Assembly (NCBI RefSeq): GCF_003667315.2
Contig: NZ_RCTZ02000015.1
Location: 44,348-108,347 of the forward strand
Origin: Tropicibacter alexandrii
GTDB taxonomy: Bacteria; Pseudomonadota; Alphaproteobacteria; Rhodobacterales; Rhodobacteraceae
Length of the DNA stretch: 64,000 nt
Reading direction: 5' to 3'
The notes beneath the pieces were generated by a model, which did not search any database, was not told the origin of the DNA, and saw nothing but the letters and a program-made list of their open reading frames with translations. Of this stretch, positions 60,286 to 64,000 are shown one piece after another. The translations under genes were made by a program, and so were the position numbers. Every line of letters starts with the position of its first letter. The first letter of the stretch is position 1.

Positions 60286-61551
60286 ATGAAGGTTTTGGTG
60301 CTGGCAGATGAGTGCAACCCCGAATGGCCCTCGCTGCCGATCGTGGGATGGAAATACGCCAAGGCGATTGCCGAGGGCGCACAGGTCGTGCTGGCGACCC
60401 ATGTGCGCAACCGCGAGAATATCGAGAAAGAGCCCCACGGGCTCGACATCCGCTATATCGACACGGAATGGCTGGCCGGGCCGATGTTCCGCCTTGCCCG
60501 CTGGTTGCGCGGCGGAGAGGAGGTCGCGTGGTCGACCTCTATGATGATGAATTACCTGCCCTACTTGGCGTTCGAGCATGGGGTCTACCGGCATTTCGGC
60601 GGTGATCTGTCGGGCTTCGACGTGGTTCACCGGATCACGCCCATGTCGCCCACGCTGCCCTCATGGATCGCGCATAAATGCCGCCAGCCCTTCGTCATCG
60701 GGCCGCTCAATGGCAATCTCGACTGGCCCAAGGCCTTTACCGCCGAGCAGGCCCGCGAAAAGGAAAAGCTGCGCAAGCTGCGCAACCTCTACAAATACCT
60801 GCCCTATGCGCGGTCCACCTATGACCGGGCCTCGGCGGTGCTGTCTGCCTTTTCCCATACCCGCGCCGATCTGACCCGCGTGCCCGATGCGCGCATCGTG
60901 TCCATGCCCGAGATCGGCTTTGACCCCGCGATCTTCCACGACGGAGATGCCCCTGCCGGTCGGCGTGGCGGTGACAAGGTGCAATTCCTCTATGCCGGGC
61001 GGTTGGTGCCCTACAAGCTGCCCGAACTGCCGATCCGTGCCTTTGCCGCCTCGCCCGCCTTGCGCCAGCACCACCTGCACGTGGTCGGCGACGGGCCGGA
61101 GCGCGCGCGGATGGAGGCGGTGATCGCAGAGCACGGCCTGTCGGACTGCATCACGATGCATGGCCGTAAATCCCAAGCCGAAGTGGCGCAGATGATGCGC
61201 ATCACCGACGCGTTTGTCTTCCCTTCGATCCGTGAACTAGGGGCCGGCGTGGTGATCGAGGCGATGGCCTGCGGGCAGACCCTGCTGGTCAGCGACTATG
61301 GCGCGCCTGGCGATCTGGTGGCCGAGGGTCGCGGTCACGCAGTCCCGATGGCTCCGTTCGACACGCTGGTCAAAGGTTTTGCCGCGCAGATGGAGGCGTG
61401 CTTGCTGGACCGAGACGCCATGGCAGACACCGCCGCGCGTGGTCGCACCTATGCCGAGGATTACTTCCCCTGGGCCGAAAAGGGCCGCCGCACCATCGCC
61501 GTCTACGACGCGCTTTTGTCAGGACACGGGCTGGACGGGCTGGGCTATTGA
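60286..61551 (+). CDS. Glycosyltransferase family 4
   Basis: A 421-residue GT4-type transferase: N-terminal MKVLVLADECNPEWPSLPIVGWKYAKAIA and C-terminal donor site PSIRELGAGVVIEAMACGQTLLVSDYGAPGD with the E-x7-E arrangement. LYAGRLVPYKLPELPIRAFA is the usual GT4 linker. The start is 6 bases after the polymerase gene. Its 3' end overlaps the MFS gene by 33 bases on the other strand. Confidence 0.9.
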   Translation: MKVLVLADECNPEWPSLPIVGWKYAKAIAEGAQVVLATHVRNRENIEKEPHGLDIRYIDTEWLAGPMFRLARWLRGGEEVAWSTSMMMNYLPYLAFEHGVYRHFGGDLSGFDVVHRITPMSPTLPSWIAHKCRQPFVIGPLNGNLDWPKAFTAEQAREKEKLRKLRNLYKYLPYARSTYDRASAVLSAFSHTRADLTRVPDARIVSMPEIGFDPAIFHDGDAPAGRRGGDKVQFLYAGRLVPYKLPELPIRAFAASPALRQHHLHVVGDGPERARMEAVIAEHGLSDCITMHGRKSQAEVAQMMRITDAFVFPSIRELGAGVVIEAMACGQTLLVSDYGAPGDLVAEGRGHAVPMAPFDTLVKGFAAQMEACLLDRDAMADTAARGRTYAEDYFPWAEKGRRTIAVYDALLSGHGLDGLGY

Positions 61552-62739
61552 GGCCCGCCGCCCCCGGAACAGGATCACCGCGATCAGCGCCATGTTCAGC
61601 AGGTTCCATCCGATCCCGTTGATGAAGGCCCATTCGTAGCTGCCGGTCAGGTCGTAGATCACCCCCGACAGCCAGCCGCCCAAGGCCATGCCGATGATCG
61701 TCATCATCATGACGAAGCCAACCCGTGCCCCCGCCTCGCGCGCGGGCAGGTATTCGCGCACGATCACCGCGTAGCTGGGCACGATGCCGCCTTGGCTCAG
61801 GCCAAAGATCAGGCTGACCACATAGAGGCTGACGATGCCCCCGGCGGGCAGGTACAGGAACAAGGCGATGCATTGCAGGGTCGAGCCGATTAGCAGCGTC
61901 CGCACCCCGCCAATCCGGTCCGCCAGCACGCCGGAAACCAGCCGCGAGGCAACGCCGCCCAGCAGCATCAGCGACAGCATCTCCGCGCCCACCGCCGCGC
62001 CAAAGCCCATATCGACGCAGAGCGCCACGATATGCACCTGCGGCATCGACATCGCCACGCAGCAGCCGATCCCGGCAAGGCCCAGCATCCATTGCAACTG
62101 TCGCGGGCTGAAGCCGGTCGCCTTGGCCCGGGCGCTGGATGCGGCATCGGCCCGCGCCATGTCCTCCACCGGCAAGCGTCGGCGCAGGACCTGCGCCAGC
62201 GGCAACACGATGCACACCGTCAGCCCCGCCAAGGCCATGTAGATCCAGCGCCAGCCCTCGTCCCCGGCCATCCAGCCCAGCACCACGGGCCAGATCGCGC
62301 CGGACAGGTAATTGCCCGACGCCGCGACCGCCACGGCAATGCCGCGCCAGCGTTGAAACCATTGCGAGATGTCGGCGATCAGGGGACCAAACCCCGCCGC
62401 CGTGCCGAACCCGATCAGCAATTGCACCGCGCTCAGCACCGCGATCGACGGCGCGAAGGAAGCCAGTGCATAGCCCGCCGCCATCAGCAGACCGGCCCCG
62501 GTCATGGCCCAAGCCATGCCCCAGCGATCCACTGCCCGCCCGATGAACATATTGCCCAGCGCAAAGCCGATCATCGTCGTCGTATACGGCAAGGAGGCTT
62601 CGGCCCGGCCCGCCCCGAACTCGGTCCCGACATCCGGCAGGATCACGATGATCGACCACATGCCGACATTCGCCATGATGGCGATCAGCAAGGTCAGGCC
62701 GAGGCGGATCCACGAATATCGACTGTCAAGAAAGCTCAT
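61519..62739 (-). CDS. Major facilitator superfamily transporter
   Basis: A 406-residue MFS protein with twelve predicted helices. The cytoplasmic loop after helix 2 (DRWGMAW) and MFS signature GVLADRIGGVRT in the second half are visible; an internal NYLSGAIWPVVLGWMAG segment is typical of MCT/oxalate-formate-type members. Substrate unknown. It is divergent from the epimerase across 65 bases and converges with the GT4 gene. Confidence 0.88.
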   Translation of the reverse strand: MSFLDSRYSWIRLGLTLLIAIMANVGMWSIIVILPDVGTEFGAGRAEASLPYTTTMIGFALGNMFIGRAVDRWGMAWAMTGAGLLMAAGYALASFAPSIAVLSAVQLLIGFGTAAGFGPLIADISQWFQRWRGIAVAVAASGNYLSGAIWPVVLGWMAGDEGWRWIYMALAGLTVCIVLPLAQVLRRRLPVEDMARADAASSARAKATGFSPRQLQWMLGLAGIGCCVAMSMPQVHIVALCVDMGFGAAVGAEMLSLMLLGGVASRLVSGVLADRIGGVRTLLIGSTLQCIALFLYLPAGGIVSLYVVSLIFGLSQGGIVPSYAVIVREYLPAREAGARVGFVMMMTIIGMALGGWLSGVIYDLTGSYEWAFINGIGWNLLNMALIAVILFRGRRASIAQPVQPVS

Positions 62740-62804
62740 GCGCGCAACACTATGCGCCCCGCCCGCGCTCTGATAGAGCCAAAAGCGACATCAGGAGCAG
62801 ACCA

Positions 62805-63758
62805 ATGACCGATCAGATCAAATCCGCCATCCTGCGCGACGGCGATACCCAAGTGACCGTGCTCAACATCGGCTGTGCCGTACAGGATTGGCAGGTGGCC
62901 GGGCGGCGCGTGGTTCTGGGCCATTCCGACGTCGAACAGTACCGCGAAAACATCGGCTCGATGGGCATCATCGCCGGACGGCTGGCCAATCGCACGGGCT
63001 TTGGCCGCTTTGCGCTGGAGGGCGTCACGTACCAATTGCCGATCAATCCCGGCGGCATCCATCACCTGCATGGCGGGCCGATGGGGCTTGGCAAACAAAT
63101 ATGGGAGATGGAGCAGACCGACGACCGCGCGGTGACGCTGCGGTTGCACTCCCCCGATGGCGATCAGGGCTATCCCGGTGCGGTCGATTTCACCGTCAGG
63201 ATCAGCCTCGACGGGTCGGCCCTGACATGGGAGATGACCGGAACGCCGGACCGCGTGACGCCCATCGCCTTGTGCCAACACCTCTATTTCAACCTCGCCG
63301 GTCAGGGCACGATCCGCGATCATGTGGTGCGGCTGGACGCGCCCACCTATACGCCGGTCGATGACAGCCTGCTGCCCACCGGGGAAATTCTACCAGTCGA
63401 GGGCACGCGCTACGATTTTCGCGAGGGCGCGAAACTGTCCGAAATCGACCCCGACGGCCAAGGCTACGATCTCAACCTGATGCTGAACGAGGGCAATTGC
63501 ACCAAGGCAGAGGTCACCAGCGACGGGCTGCGCCTGCAACTGTGGACCGATCAACCGGGGGTGCAGATGTATACATCGAACATGCTGACCGCCCATGGCG
63601 CGCCTTGGCCGGGTCAAAGCTTTGGCCCCTTTGCAGGCCTGTGTCTGGAGGCGCAGGCCGCGCCAAACACGGTGAACATGCCGCAATTCGGCTCAGTGCT
63701 GTGCAGCCCGGACGCGCCGTATCACCAGACCACAACAATCGCCATAAGCCCGGTTTGA
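62805..63758 (+). CDS. galM: Aldose 1-epimerase (galactose mutarotase)
   Basis: Interconverts alpha and beta anomers of aldohexoses. The 317 residues include GIIAGRLANRTGFGRFALEGVTYQLPIN, HHLHGGPMGLGKQIWEM, CQHLYFNLAGQGTI and the C-terminal CLEAQAAPNTVN, which carries the catalytic Glu. GGAG precedes the ATG at 62805. It is probably co-regulated with the divergent transporter, suggesting sugar uptake (inference). Confidence 0.92.
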   Translation: MTDQIKSAILRDGDTQVTVLNIGCAVQDWQVAGRRVVLGHSDVEQYRENIGSMGIIAGRLANRTGFGRFALEGVTYQLPINPGGIHHLHGGPMGLGKQIWEMEQTDDRAVTLRLHSPDGDQGYPGAVDFTVRISLDGSALTWEMTGTPDRVTPIALCQHLYFNLAGQGTIRDHVVRLDAPTYTPVDDSLLPTGEILPVEGTRYDFREGAKLSEIDPDGQGYDLNLMLNEGNCTKAEVTSDGLRLQLWTDQPGVQMYTSNMLTAHGAPWPGQSFGPFAGLCLEAQAAPNTVNMPQFGSVLCSPDAPYHQTTTIAISPV

Positions 63759-63782
63759 CGTCGGTTGTACGCATCTCGTGGT

Positions 63783-63803
63783 CGGTCCGGGCCTTTCGGA
63801 CCG
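63783..63803. terminator. Hairpin after the epimerase gene
   Basis: Arms CGGTCCG (63783-63789) and CGGACCG (63797-63803) with a 7-base loop ending in TTT. It is a possible weak terminator between galM and the aminotransferase gene. Confidence 0.5.
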
Positions 63804-63851
63804 TGCCCGCTGCGCCTATGCTGCGCGCAAATCCAACCCGCAGGAGATGAC

Positions 63852-64000
63852 ATGCTGCCCAACGACCAGCTTTCGCAATGGGATCGCGAGACGTTCTTTC
63901 ACCCTTCGACGCATCTGGCCGAGTTCGCGCGCGGCAACCTGCCCAATCGCGTCATCACCGGCGGCTCCGGCTGCCATATCGAGGATCGTGACGGCAATCG
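63852..64000 (+). CDS. Class III aminotransferase, partial (N-terminus only)
   Basis: The first 49 codons of a gene cut by the window end: MLPNDQLSQWDRETFFHPSTHL, then FARGNLPNRVITGGSGCHIEDRDGN. The FHPSTHL and ARG-x-x-P-x-RVITGG patterns fit PLP-dependent class III omega-aminotransferases, a group that includes taurine:pyruvate aminotransferase. AGGAG precedes the ATG. The substrate is not decidable from the fragment. Confidence 0.82.
   Translation, partial: MLPNDQLSQWDRETFFHPSTHLAEFARGNLPNRVITGGSGCHIEDRDGN

Noticed and set aside
1..64000. tRNA, rRNA, CRISPR arrays, insertion sequences, prophage or plasmid functions
   Set aside because: I saw no T-loop or rRNA signatures, no regularly spaced direct-repeat arrays, and no transposase, integrase or replication-initiator gene. 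A computational search would be needed to exclude small RNAs.

Overview
The window is GC-rich, gene-dense bacterial chromosome and most probably comes from an alphaproteobacterium of the Rhodobacteraceae (roseobacter lineage). The gene order rnd-lptC-lptA-lptB-hpf, the families DUF1285, DUF1523, DUF2798 and DUF599, the MoxR/DUF58/DUF4159 membrane operon, and the pairing of a sulfite dehydrogenase with sulfoacetaldehyde acetyltransferase all point there. I saw no rRNA, tRNA, CRISPR array, insertion sequence or prophage. The species cannot be named from sequence alone.

Layout. 1-3.3 kb: LPS-transport genes with ribonuclease D and a ribosome hibernation factor, all minus strand. 3.3-4.27 kb: a 950-base gene-free leader before an exopolysaccharide sugar-phosphate transferase (to 5.0 kb). 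5-15 kb: housekeeping and repair (hot-dog dehydratase, VOC protein, FMN reductase, OmpA lipoprotein, Ada-like methyltransferase, nth, sugar kinase, polA, ABC ATPase). 15-18.2 kb: HIT protein, then a divergent branching glycosyltransferase and carbohydrate sulfotransferase. 18.2-26 kb: DUF2798 and DUF1285, then the four-gene MoxR operon. 26-31.7 kb: two membrane proteins and the glycolate oxidase operon glcD-glcE-orf-glcF. 31.8-38 kb: secreted serine protease, Hsp20 with a heat-shock type promoter, an oxidoreductase divergent from its likely LysR regulator, and a GMC dehydrogenase with a Tat signal. 37.8-41.2 kb: a VWA membrane protein coupled to an ECF sigma factor, and an esterase. 41.2-47 kb: an aldehyde dehydrogenase, a creatinase and several small membrane proteins.

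47-56.5 kb is the most interesting part: a sulfoacetaldehyde (taurine/sulfonate) end-pathway. Xsc converts sulfoacetaldehyde plus phosphate to acetyl phosphate and sulfite. Pta makes acetyl-CoA, a citrate synthase feeds it to the TCA cycle, and a SoeABC-type molybdoenzyme oxidises the sulfite. The xsc promoter region carries four copies of a 10-base box, three of them exactly 23 bases apart, resembling the sites of the taurine regulator TauR. A protein of unknown function sits between soeA and soeB. 56.5-61.5 kb holds an HTTM-like membrane protein with a small partner and a polysaccharide cluster (two glycosyltransferases, one O-antigen ligase/polymerase-like protein). The window ends with an MFS transporter, an aldose epimerase and the start of a class III aminotransferase.

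Three families of dispersed intergenic repeats run through the window: (A) a perfect 26-base palindrome with arms GTAGGATGGGTGA, 3 copies; (B) GCCCCGGG/CCCGGGGC hairpins with a 5-base loop, 4 sites with 6 hairpins; (C) a GC hairpin followed by a GAGGTATTTTTGGACC-like box, 3 copies. Convergent genes are packed tightly, with shared stop codons in four places.
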